35,299 nt of DNA from Mycobacterium asiaticum (GTDB taxonomy: Bacteria; Actinomycetota; Actinomycetes; Mycobacteriales; Mycobacteriaceae), in the NCBI RefSeq assembly GCF_001668675.1, contig NZ_LZKQ01000154.1, positions 1 to 35,299 on the forward strand, read 5' to 3'. Below the pieces are notes generated by a model. It was not told the origin of the DNA. It worked only from the letters and a program-made list of their open reading frames with translations, and searched no databases. The translations under genes were made by a program, and so were the position numbers. Numbering within the stretch: position 1 is the stretch's first letter; the number at the start of each line of letters is the position of its first letter. Below, one piece after another: positions 16,541 through 23,460 of the stretch.

Positions 16541-17653
16541 ATGACTGCGACGCTTCCAGACCACGAAACTCGCGGACGGCGGCCGGTTGAGCTGGCCGAT
16601 CGCCTGCTCGACATCAAACGCATCTACCACGAACCCGGCATCGAGCGGTTCGACCGGGGCCGCGCGATTCTGGACCGATTCCCGCACGCCGAGCGCATCG
16701 AGGTCGCTTCGCACCAGGCGATACCCGGCCTGTACGGCAACGAGGGCAACGTCGAGGACTGGGTGCGCATCAAGCGGGAGACGCTGGTGCTGGGGGAGAA
16801 GAAGAGTCTGTCGGCCCGCCGCAACGAGCGATCGAGCGATTGGATCGCGCCGTCGACGGCGAACGGCTGCGCGATGGCCTGCTCGTACTGCTACGTCCCA
16901 CGCCGCAAGGGTTACGCCAACCCCATCACGGTGTTTGCCAACATCGACAAGATCGCCGCGTACCTCGAGCGGCACGCCGCCCGCCAGGGCGTGAAGCCTG
17001 AGCCCAACCAGTGCGACCCGATCGACTGGGTGTACGACATCGGCGAGAACAGCGACTGCTCGGTGGACGCGATGGTGTCGGACAACGTCCGCGACCTCGT
17101 CGACCTCTTCGCGCGAATCCCCAACGCCAAGGCCAGCTTCGCGACCAAATTCGTCAACCGGGACCTGCTCGGCTACGACCCCCGCGGCGGCACCCGGGTG
17201 CGGTTCAGCCTGATGCCCCAGGAGACGTCGCGGCTGGTCGACATCCGCACATCGAAGGTGGCCGACCGGATCGCCGCGTTGGACGACTTCGTCGAGGCAG
17301 GCTTTGAAGTGCACCTGAACTTCAGCCCGGTCATCGTCCACGAAGACTGGCAGCAGGACTGGGCCGAACTTCTCGAGCAGATCGCCGACGGCACCAACGA
17401 GCGCACCAAGCGGCAGCTGGCGGCCGAGATCATTTTTCTGACCCACAACGAGGGCTTGCACGAGGTCAACCTGGGTTGGCACCCCAAGGCGGAAGAGTTG
17501 CTGTGGCGCCCCGACCTGCAGCAGCTCAAGCGCAGCCAGAGTGGTCAGTGGAACGTGCGGTACAAGAGCCCGTGGAAGGGCCGGTGGGTACAAGAGCTCA
17601 CCGATCTGCTTGCGGTCAAGCTGCCGACCTGCCGGGTGCGTTACGCATTCTGA
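16541..17653 (+). CDS. Spore-photoproduct-lyase-like radical SAM protein
   Basis: The protein has 370 residues. The radical SAM motif CxxxCxxC is at Cys110, Cys114 and Cys117 (GCAMACSYCYVP), the spacing of SplB. Other segments align from memory with B. subtilis SplB: LVLGEKKSL, FATKFVNRDLL, TRVRFSLMPQ, VIVHEDWQ and the C-terminal CRVRYAF. Cys173 in GENSDCSVD falls where SplB has its hydrogen-donating cysteine (EASCTSD). SplB repairs the 5-thyminyl-5,6-dihydrothymine lesion formed in dry spore DNA; mycobacteria do not make such spores, so the substrate here is open (a UV lesion or something else). ATG 16541 with GGACGGGG upstream is preferred. The M42 peptidase starts 25 bp after its stop on the same strand, so the two are probably co-transcribed. 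Confidence 0.85.
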   Translation: MTATLPDHETRGRRPVELADRLLDIKRIYHEPGIERFDRGRAILDRFPHAERIEVASHQAIPGLYGNEGNVEDWVRIKRETLVLGEKKSLSARRNERSSDWIAPSTANGCAMACSYCYVPRRKGYANPITVFANIDKIAAYLERHAARQGVKPEPNQCDPIDWVYDIGENSDCSVDAMVSDNVRDLVDLFARIPNAKASFATKFVNRDLLGYDPRGGTRVRFSLMPQETSRLVDIRTSKVADRIAALDDFVEAGFEVHLNFSPVIVHEDWQQDWAELLEQIADGTNERTKRQLAAEIIFLTHNEGLHEVNLGWHPKAEELLWRPDLQQLKRSQSGQWNVRYKSPWKGRWVQELTDLLAVKLPTCRVRYAF

Positions 17654-17678
17654 GCGACTCGGTCGCGGAGAGGGATCC

Positions 17679-18788
17679 ATGACACCGGACTCGACCGACG
17701 ACCTGCTGCAGGAACTGCTGTGGACCTATGGTCCCTGCGGCCAGGAAGACGAGGTGCGCGCGGTCTGTGCCCGCGAACTGCGTCCGTTCGTCGACGACAT
17801 GTGGACCGACGATGCGGGAAACCTGATCGGCTACCTCCGGGGCGCAAACGCGGGCGACGGCAGCGACGCGCAGGCGGGGTACCGGTGGAACCCGGCCGGC
17901 GGGCCGGGCGCGGGGACACGGGTCATGGCGCACCTGGACGAGCTGTCCATGCTGGTCAAACGGGTCGAATCCGACGGCACGCTGCACCTGACCCAGCTGG
18001 GCGTGATGTATCCGGGCAACTTCGGGCTGGGCCCCGTCGCGGTGCTCGGCGACCACGACGTTCTCACCGCGGTGCTCACCCTCGGCTCGGAGCACACCAC
18101 CAAAGAGAGCACGCGGATCTGGGAGACCAAACCCGATCAGGGTGACCGGGCTTTGGACTGGGAGCACGTGTACGTGTTCACCGGCCGCAGTTCGGATGAA
18201 CTGACAGCCGCCGGCATCCAACCCGGCACCCGGGTCTGTGTCCATCGCAGCAAGCGAACTCTGGTCGACGTCGGCGACTACGTCGGCTCTTACTTCCTCG
18301 ACGACCGCGCCGCGGTGACCGCGCTACTCAAGGTTGCGCGACTGCTGCACGACGGCCACCGACGCCCCGCCGAGGATCTGTTCCTCGTCTTCACCACGAG
18401 CGAAGAGGTGGGCGGCATCGGCGGTTCCTACGCCAGCGCCACGCTGCCGGGCACGCTCACCCTGGCTCTCGAGGTCGGTCCAACGGAGCAGGAATACTCC
18501 ACCAGCGTCGCGGGCGGGCCGATCGTCGGCTACAGCGACGCGCAATGTGTCTACGACAAGGGCGTCGCCGACCGCCTGATGAAGATCGCCCGCGACCGTG
18601 GTCTCGCCCCACAAGCGGCGGTGCTGGGAGCCTTCGAATCCGACGCTTCACACGCGAAGAGCGCCGGCCTCACGCCGCGGGCCGGCCTGCTGTGCCTACC
18701 CACCCTGAGCACCCATGGTTTCGAGGTCATCGCCCGTAACGCCATCGACGACATGGCCGCTGTCGTCACGGATTTCGTCCTCCAATAG
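17679..18788 (+). CDS. M42 family metallopeptidase (second copy)
   Basis: The protein has 369 residues from ATG 17679, with GAGAGGGA upstream. Candidate metal ligands are His85 and Asp87 (AHLDELSM), Asp208 or Asp209 (YFLDDRAAV), Glu242/Glu243 (TSEEVGG), Glu265 (LEVGP, where many M42 enzymes have Asp) and His346 (LSTHGFEV). It is therefore a complete co-catalytic metal aminopeptidase or deblocking peptidase of the FrvX/PepA type, cytosolic and usually a dodecamer. It is clearly different from the other M42 protein at 12414. It follows the radical SAM gene by 25 bp, which suggests an operon; a functional link is not obvious. A GC hairpin lies 25 bp after the stop. Confidence 0.9.
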   Translation: MTPDSTDDLLQELLWTYGPCGQEDEVRAVCARELRPFVDDMWTDDAGNLIGYLRGANAGDGSDAQAGYRWNPAGGPGAGTRVMAHLDELSMLVKRVESDGTLHLTQLGVMYPGNFGLGPVAVLGDHDVLTAVLTLGSEHTTKESTRIWETKPDQGDRALDWEHVYVFTGRSSDELTAAGIQPGTRVCVHRSKRTLVDVGDYVGSYFLDDRAAVTALLKVARLLHDGHRRPAEDLFLVFTTSEEVGGIGGSYASATLPGTLTLALEVGPTEQEYSTSVAGGPIVGYSDAQCVYDKGVADRLMKIARDRGLAPQAAVLGAFESDASHAKSAGLTPRAGLLCLPTLSTHGFEVIARNAIDDMAAVVTDFVLQ

Positions 18789-18813
18789 CGGCACAGCGCC
18801 TAATCCCCGAACA

Positions 18814-18828
18814 CCCGCCACCGGCGGG
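18814..18828 (+). terminator. Short GC hairpin after the second M42 gene
   Basis: CCCGCC (18814-18819) and GGCGGG (18823-18828) pair around a 3-nt loop, 25 bp after the stop codon and without a T-run. It is a plausible tail-less terminator but short. Confidence 0.4.
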
Positions 18829-18938
18829 GCTGCTCGATCTTCGGGTCGCCCGGTTGAACGGGAACGGCTGATGACACGTAGTTATCAAAGAGTGACCTTC
18901 GCTGGCACGTGACGGATCCCACAGTCAGCATCAGTGTT

Positions 18939-18949
18939 GTATCTGATAC
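18939..18949. promoter_or_regulatory. Palindrome GTATC-N-GATAC upstream of the whiB-like gene
   Basis: GTATCTGATAC is a perfect inverted repeat around a central T. A further GTATC follows at 18956 after a T-tract. It lies 41 bp before the start codon and overlaps GATACT, a possible -10. It is a candidate operator; the binding protein is unknown. Confidence 0.4.
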
Positions 18950-18990
18950 TTTTTTGTATCGAAAGACACGCGCATGAAGGGATGGGTTCA

Positions 18991-19329
18991 GTGTCAGGAA
19001 CGCGGCCGGTTGCAACGATTGCGACAGCACAGACCACGACACGCTTGAGTGAGCGAGGCGACCGCGACTGGGTCGTCTACGCGCTCTGTAGGACCCAGGA
19101 CCCCGAACAGCTGTTCGTCAGCGGCGCCGAGCAGCGCAAAGCCATCTCGATCTGTCGGGACTGCCCGGTGATGCAGCAATGCGCCGTCGAAGCGCTGGAC
19201 AACAACATCGAGTACGGCGTCTGGGGCGGCTTGACCGAGCGTGCGCGCCGGGCGTTGCTCAAGAAGCACCCCGATGTCGTGTCGTGGGCGGATCTCCTTG
19301 CGCGGCAGCAGGGCCGGTCGGCCGGCTAG
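18991..19329 (+). CDS. WhiB4-like iron-sulphur transcription factor
   Basis: The protein has 112 residues from GTG 18991, with an AAGGGATG ribosome-binding site. The four [4Fe-4S] ligands are Cys33, Cys55, Cys58 and Cys64 (CxxC in CRDCPVMQQC). The WhiB turn GVWGG is at 76-80, followed by the basic LTERARRALLKKHPDVVSW segment. From memory this is closer to WhiB4 than to other Wbl proteins: it shares the MSGTRP-like start, ALCRT.DP..LFV.GA.QRKA and KKHPDVVSWADLL. WhiB4 is an oxygen- and nitric-oxide-sensitive regulator of redox balance and antibiotic response. The M. tuberculosis whiB4 lies near ponA2 and an anion-transporter ATPase; that context is absent here, so this may be a paralogue. Its stop is 2 bp from that of the convergent FKBP gene. 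Confidence 0.88.
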   Translation: MSGTRPVATIATAQTTTRLSERGDRDWVVYALCRTQDPEQLFVSGAEQRKAISICRDCPVMQQCAVEALDNNIEYGVWGGLTERARRALLKKHPDVVSWADLLARQQGRSAG

Positions 19330-19331
19330 TA

Positions 19332-19877
19332 CTAGGCGCTGAGGATCTTGATGGCGAAGACCAGCGAGTCACCGGGCTTGATGCCGGCGCTGGGCTGACC
19401 GTCGGGGTAACCGTCCGCGGGGGTCATGGCGACGGCGACCGTCGACCCGACCTTCTGCCCGGCAATGGCCTTCTGGAAGCCCGTGATGACGTTGGTAAGA
19501 CCGAAGGCGACCGGGGCGCCGCGTTCGTAGCTGTTGTCGAACACCGAACCGTCGCGGCCGTTGACGCCCATGTAGCAGACCGTCACCCGGGCCGTGGCCG
19601 GAACCACCGGCCCGTCCCCGGCGTGCAGCGTCTGCACCTGGGTCTGGGTCACGCTGAAGGGCGGCGTCACGGCCACGCGCGGCGCCGCGGCATCGGTGGA
19701 ACCGGTGACGGCGACGCTGCCCGTGGCACCGTTCAGTGTCCAATCGGGGGAGGCGCCGTTCTGCGGGGCAGCGGTCGGGCAAGTGGCGGCCGCGTTTGCC
19801 ACACCGGCGGGCACCAGGACGGCAGCCGCTGCGCAGGCCGTGAGCGTGACGAGGGAATGCATGCGGGAGAGCTTCAC
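19332..19877 (-). CDS. Secreted FKBP-type peptidyl-prolyl isomerase
   Basis: The protein has 181 residues if GTG 19877 is used (VKLSRMHSLV), giving a signal peptide with positive n-region and likely cleavage after ANA. An ATG at 19862 is the alternative. The C-terminal two-thirds is an FKBP domain: VTVCYMGVNGRDGSVFDNSY, then PVAFGLTNVITGFQKAIAGQ, then KVGSTVAVAMTPADGYPDG, ending GDSLVFAIKIL. These segments carry the FDNSY, V.GF..A..G and Y-G elements of the fold. It probably assists folding of exported proteins outside the membrane. An LTAC lipobox-like tetrapeptide occurs inside the signal peptide, but the hydrophobic core continues after it, so a lipoprotein is less likely. Confidence 0.85.
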   Translation of the reverse strand: MKLSRMHSLVTLTACAAAAVLVPAGVANAAATCPTAAPQNGASPDWTLNGATGSVAVTGSTDAAAPRVAVTPPFSVTQTQVQTLHAGDGPVVPATARVTVCYMGVNGRDGSVFDNSYERGAPVAFGLTNVITGFQKAIAGQKVGSTVAVAMTPADGYPDGQPSAGIKPGDSLVFAIKILSA

Positions 19878-19921
19878 GGCCGCCACGCTACAGCCAGGCA
19901 TTCCGACCGACTGTCGCCGGA

Positions 19922-20341
19922 TCAGTCGTAGATGACCGCGAGTCCCCGGCGCTCGAGATCAGCCAGGCCGTCGCGCATGGCTTGCAGCTGTTCGGGCGTA
20001 TGCCCCACCCAGTCGGTGAGCTCGCCGACGATCTTCACCGGTTGCCGGGTGCGGTAGGAGCGGGTCGGGTTGCCCGGGAACTTCTTGTCGGTGACGTTCG
20101 GGTCGTCCTCCAGCGGGCCCTCCGGTTCCACGATGTACACGCGGCAGCGGCCGTCGCCCGCGGCTAACTCGGCACCCCATACCGCGGCATCCAGGGTGGC
20201 CGTCACGTAGACGTGATTGGCCGTGCGTCCGCCGCCGTAGTTCGAGCGGCGCCCGGGCACCAGCCGGTCACCGACTGAGAGGTCGGCCTTGGTTCCGTGC
20301 AGCAACGCACCGGACTCGTGGACGACGAAAGGCTCTGGCAT
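19922..20341 (-). CDS. arr: NAD-dependent rifamycin ADP-ribosyltransferase (Arr)
   Basis: The protein has 139 residues from ATG 20341 (MPEPFVVHESG); an ATG at 20362 would add seven. The Arr pattern is clear: GALLHGTKADLSVGDRLVPG, then ANHVYVTATLDAAVWGAELA, the VYIVEPEGPLEDDPNVTDKK segment, FPGNPTRSYRTRQP, and WVGHTPEQLQ before an acidic IYD end. Arr transfers ADP-ribose to the C23 hydroxyl of rifamycins and inactivates them. It is known from M. smegmatis and several non-tuberculous mycobacteria but is absent from M. tuberculosis. It is a single gene on the minus strand, divergent from the KasA-like gene. No resistance can be claimed from sequence alone, but the full family length is present. 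Confidence 0.93.
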   Translation of the reverse strand: MPEPFVVHESGALLHGTKADLSVGDRLVPGRRSNYGGGRTANHVYVTATLDAAVWGAELAAGDGRCRVYIVEPEGPLEDDPNVTDKKFPGNPTRSYRTRQPVKIVGELTDWVGHTPEQLQAMRDGLADLERRGLAVIYD

Positions 20342-20447
20342 GGCTGGCAAACGGGGCTCCATTCGTTAGTGCGTGGTGCAGAAATTGTGCCGCACGGTAG
20401 CGTCGGAACCCAGGGATGCTGGTAAGGACGGAAGGGGAGCGACCGTC

Positions 20448-21698
20448 ATGGCAGGGTTGAGAACCGGCGAAGGGCTTTCCGGCGTCGTCGTCACCGCGGT
20501 GACATCCACCACCGCGTTGGCAACGGACGCCGAGGAGACCTGGCGGCAATTGCTGCAGGGGCACAGCGGTATCCGCGAGCTCGACAAACCATTCGTCACC
20601 GAGTTCGACTCGCCGGTGCGAATCGGCGGTCCGCTGCGCGAAAATTTCGACGAGCAACTCAATCGCGTCGAATCGCGCCGATTCGCGTTCATGCAGAAGA
20701 TGGCGACCGTGCTGGGCCGGCGACTGTGGGAGCAGGCCGGTTCACCCGAGGTCGACACCAACCGGCTGATGGTTTCGATCGGCCTGGCGCTGGGCAGCAC
20801 CGAAGACATTCCGCCGTGGTATGAGACGTGGAAGGTCAAGGGCATGCGTGCGGTCACGCCGCTGTCGGTGCAGAAATACATGCCAAACGCCCCCGCCGCC
20901 GCGGTCGGGCTCGACCACCAGGCCAAGGCCGGAGTCATCTCGCCGGTGGTCGCTGACGCCTCCGGAGCCGCGGCCATCGCACAAGCCTGGCGGCAGATTG
21001 TGCTGGGCGAAGCCGACGTCGCGATCTGCGGCGGAGTGGAGACCGTCATCGAGGCGGTGCCGACCGCCACGTTCTGGCAGCTCGGCATGTTGTCGACCAA
21101 CAACGACGATCCACCCGGCGCCTGCCGGCCGTTCGACGCGCACCGCGACGGCATGGTGTTCGGGGAGGGCGGCGCGCTGTTGCTGGTCGAGAGCGAGGAG
21201 CACGCCAAGGCCCGTGGCGCGCCAATCTTGGCCCGGTTGCTGGGCGCGGCGTCGACGTCGGACGGATATGACGTTGTGGAGCCGGACCCGAGCGGCGAGC
21301 GCGCCGGCGACGCGATTGTCCGTGCGATCGAACTGGCCGGGCTGCAACCGACTGACATCGACCACATCAACGCGCACGCGACCGGGACGAAGTCCGGCGA
21401 CCTGGCCGAGGCCCGGGCTATCCGGCGAGCACTCGGCGCCCACTCGCCCGCGGTGTATGCGCCCAAGGCGGCTCTCGGCCACTCGCTGGGCGCCGCCGGG
21501 GCGGTCGAGGCGGTGCTGACCGTGCAGGCGCTGCGGGACGGAGTCATCCCGCCCACGCTGAACCTCACGGAGCTGGACCCCGAGATCGATCTCGATGTCG
21601 TTGCCGGAGAGCCCCGGCGCGGCGATTACCGCTATGCAGTGACGGAGTCGTTCGGCATGGGCGGCAACAACGTCGCCGTGGTGTTCGGCGCGGCCTGA
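20448..21698 (+). CDS. KasA/KasB-like beta-ketoacyl-ACP synthase paralogue with Cys-to-Asp change
   Basis: The protein has 416 residues, the KasA length, from ATG 20448 with AAGGGGAG eight nt upstream. It is collinear with KasA as I remember it: FWQLGMLSTNNDDP, the CRPFDAHRDGMVFGEGGALL segment, INAHATGT with His310, PKAALGHSLGAAGAVE with Lys340 and His345, and the C-terminal SFGMGGNNVAVVFG. At the nucleophile position KasA reads SACSSGAEA (Cys171); here it reads VADASGAAA, so Asp170 replaces the cysteine. Both histidines and the lysine remain. Such a protein cannot carry an acyl chain as a normal condensing enzyme; it could be a decarboxylase-only subunit, a chain-length-factor-like partner or a regulator of FAS-II (inference). 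No FAS-II genes are adjacent. Confidence 0.88.
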   Translation: MAGLRTGEGLSGVVVTAVTSTTALATDAEETWRQLLQGHSGIRELDKPFVTEFDSPVRIGGPLRENFDEQLNRVESRRFAFMQKMATVLGRRLWEQAGSPEVDTNRLMVSIGLALGSTEDIPPWYETWKVKGMRAVTPLSVQKYMPNAPAAAVGLDHQAKAGVISPVVADASGAAAIAQAWRQIVLGEADVAICGGVETVIEAVPTATFWQLGMLSTNNDDPPGACRPFDAHRDGMVFGEGGALLLVESEEHAKARGAPILARLLGAASTSDGYDVVEPDPSGERAGDAIVRAIELAGLQPTDIDHINAHATGTKSGDLAEARAIRRALGAHSPAVYAPKAALGHSLGAAGAVEAVLTVQALRDGVIPPTLNLTELDPEIDLDVVAGEPRRGDYRYAVTESFGMGGNNVAVVFGAA

Positions 21699-21702
21699 CC
21701 TG

Positions 21703-22032
21703 TCATTCCGAGCAGTCGACCGCAACCGCCAGAGCCGCGCAAATGGCGCGCATCCGCGCATCGGCAAGGCGCCCAAGCCGCTGCACCAAAACCGCGACCG
21801 ACACACTTTCGGCCGAGTCCAGGTTTACCGCGGAACGGCGCGGGATTGGGTCGGATTCGGGCTCAAGCACAACTTCGCTGGCCAGCCCCCGAATAGTTGT
21901 CGTGCACGGTGCGACGAGTGCGCGCTTTAGCCGCGGGATTGCGGCGTCGCGCGAGAGCACGACGACTGGACGCCGCCCGACCTCGGCCATCTCGCACCAC
22001 CACACCTCCGCACGGGCCGGAAGTGCGGTCAT
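21703..22032 (-). CDS. MazF/PemK-type toxin endoribonuclease
   Basis: The protein has 109 residues from ATG 22032. The N-terminal [20 protein letters not shown] is the first strand pair of the MazF/PemK fold, followed by [31 protein letters not shown] and a C-terminal helix [17 protein letters not shown]. These match the order of conserved MazF blocks. MazF toxins cut RNA at short sequences and slow growth unless bound by the antitoxin. Its start codon overlaps the stop of the antitoxin gene by 4 bp (ATGA), the usual coupled arrangement. It converges on the KasA-like gene, 4 bp between stops. Confidence 0.85.
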   Translation of the reverse strand: MTALPARAEVWWCEMAEVGRRPVVVLSRDAAIPRLKRALVAPCTTTIRGLASEVVLEPESDPIPRRSAVNLDSAESVSVAVLVQRLGRLADARMRAICAALAVAVDCSE

Positions 22033-22265
22033 GAAGCCCCAGCCGCTCGCCGCCACAACGCCAGGTCGCCCCATTCGTCGGGCTCACCGATCGGGTGCTG
22101 GTCGTAGGCGGCATAACTCGCGTCCACCTCGGCCGCTCGGTGGCGAGCTAGCAATGCCCGGAGTGCGTCATCGACGAGCGCGGCGTCCGTGCTTGCTGCC
22201 CGAACCTCACGTGCACGCTGCAACAGCGCGGCGTCGACCGTGGTGCTCAGGCGTATGCGATTCAT
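22029..22265 (-). CDS. MazE-type ribbon-helix-helix antitoxin
   Basis: The protein has 78 residues. It begins [20 protein letters not shown], a strand-helix that starts a ribbon-helix-helix; the second helix is [20 protein letters not shown]. The C-terminal 30 residues ([20 protein letters not shown], then LALWRRAAG) are the likely toxin-wrapping tail. It is translationally coupled to the toxin downstream. Upstream on the minus strand a CATAAT box lies 6 nt before the ATG, and two GTGGCA direct repeats 11 bp apart flank it, a good candidate for autoregulation. It starts 22 bp after the stop of the NylB-like gene but probably has its own promoter. Confidence 0.85.
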   Translation of the reverse strand: MNRIRLSTTVDAALLQRAREVRAASTDAALVDDALRALLARHRAAEVDASYAAYDQHPIGEPDEWGDLALWRRAAGAS

Positions 22266-22281
22266 GCCACAATTATGCCAC
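22265..22281 (-). promoter_or_regulatory. Leaderless promoter and direct-repeat operator of the MazEF-like module
   Basis: On the minus strand the hexamer GTGGCA occurs twice, at plus coordinates 22276-22281 and 22265-22270, one helical turn apart. CATAAT (22272-22277) lies between them and 6 nt before the ATG. Direct repeats one turn apart suit two RHH dimers side by side. Confidence 0.5.
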
Positions 22282-22287
22282 GCTAGA

Positions 22288-23460
22288 TCATGGCGTCCCA
22301 GTCAGTTCGTTGGCAGCCGCGTCGAAAGCCCGCAGCGCATCGATCGTGTGCGGGTCGTGCGAGTCGGACTCGGTGGACAGTTTGGCGGCGACCACCTCCG
22401 CGGCGCGGTTGACGTAGATCATCTGGCCGCGCATGCCCAGGCACAGCAGCACGTTGCTGCCTTCGTAGGGGAACCACACCTGGTTGCGGTACATCCCGCC
22501 GGGCATTTCATTGACGTCGGGGCCGGCTGCGAACGCCGCGCGTGAGTCGGGCCCACCGTCGAGGCTGTCGGCGATCCACGCCGCGGGCACCACTTGGCGA
22601 CCGGTCAGCGAGACGCCCTCACTCAGAAACAGCGACCCGAACCGGATCATGTCGGTGAGGCAGGCGCTGATGCCGCCGTCGAACAGTCCGGTGCCCTGGG
22701 TGTCAACGCCGATGCTGGCGTCGGATTCGGCCCCGATGCGGCTCCATAGCAGTTCCGACATCAGTGCGGGCATCCGCTGGGCGCCGACGACTTCGCAGAT
22801 CCAGCCGAGCACGTCTGTTTCACACGAGCGATATTCAAACGGGCCGCCGTGCGGCGCCTTCCGGCGCAAGGTGAGCAGGAACTCCTTCAGGGTGGCGGGA
22901 GCGTCGGGACCGCTCCTGGGCGCCCACCCCATCGCCTGATCGAGGAGGTGGACCTCTGCCGAAGGGTCTTTGTAGTTCTCCGAGAACGCGATCCCTGACC
23001 GCATATCCAGCAGGTGGCGCACCGTCGCACCGGCGTAGCCGCAGTGCTCTAGGTCGGGAACGAAAGCCGTCACGGGCGCGTCAAGGTCGATGGCACCGGA
23101 CCCGTGCAGCGCACCGACGACGGCGGCCACCAGCGATTTGCTCACTGAGAACAGCAGGTGTCGGGTGTGCCGGGTCAGGCTTCCGCAGTATTGCTCGGCC
23201 AGCAGCGACCCGCGCCAGGCGAGGGCCCAGCCGTCGGTCGCGGTGGTGGCCATCACGGTGCCGACGGTGGTAGCAACACCTCTCTTGGTGGTCACCGGAA
23301 TCTCGGCCACCGGGCTCTGCGAGTCGGGCAGCTGGGCGGCCGGTCCCGTCCCGCGGGCGATCACTGCGGTCGGCACCATGTCCTCGACGTGCTGGAAGGA
23401 CCACTGCGCAAAGGGCGCCGACATCCAGGTCGCCAGCGAGATGCCGGCCGGGGCGCTCAC
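22288..23460 (-). CDS. NylB-like serine hydrolase (beta-lactamase/class C fold)
   Basis: The protein has 390 residues. It has the S-x-x-K motif at Ser105-Val-Ser-Lys108 ([12 protein letters not shown]), Tyr210 in FEYRSCETD as the second motif (YxN-like), and [10 protein letters not shown] near the C-terminus in the place of the KTG motif. The sequence resembles 6-aminohexanoate-dimer hydrolase (NylB) more than DD-peptidases, including the [15 protein letters not shown] segment. NylB-type enzymes cleave linear amides or carboxylesters. No signal peptide is visible, so it is probably cytosolic. Its start overlaps the end of the ATP-grasp gene by 4 bp, so the two are made together. It may hydrolyse or transfer the amide product of that ligase (inference). 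Confidence 0.85.
   Translation of the reverse strand: MSAPAGISLATWMSAPFAQWSFQHVEDMVPTAVIARGTGPAAQLPDSQSPVAEIPVTTKRGVATTVGTVMATTATDGWALAWRGSLLAEQYCGSLTRHTRHLLFSVSKSLVAAVVGALHGSGAIDLDAPVTAFVPDLEHCGYAGATVRHLLDMRSGIAFSENYKDPSAEVHLLDQAMGWAPRSGPDAPATLKEFLLTLRRKAPHGGPFEYRSCETDVLGWICEVVGAQRMPALMSELLWSRIGAESDASIGVDTQGTGLFDGGISACLTDMIRFGSLFLSEGVSLTGRQVVPAAWIADSLDGGPDSRAAFAAGPDVNEMPGGMYRNQVWFPYEGSNVLLCLGMRGQMIYVNRAAEVVAAKLSTESDSHDPHTIDALRAFDAAANELTGTP

Noticed and set aside
16460..17680. Minus-strand frame extending the 85-aa protein by about 400 residues
   Set aside because: It runs antisense through the radical SAM gene, and a leaderless promoter sits right before the internal ATG at 16459.
19800..19877. 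FKBP protein as a lipoprotein (LTAC lipobox)
   Set aside because: The hydrophobic core continues after the cysteine and a good signal peptidase I site (ANA) follows, so the tetrapeptide is probably chance.
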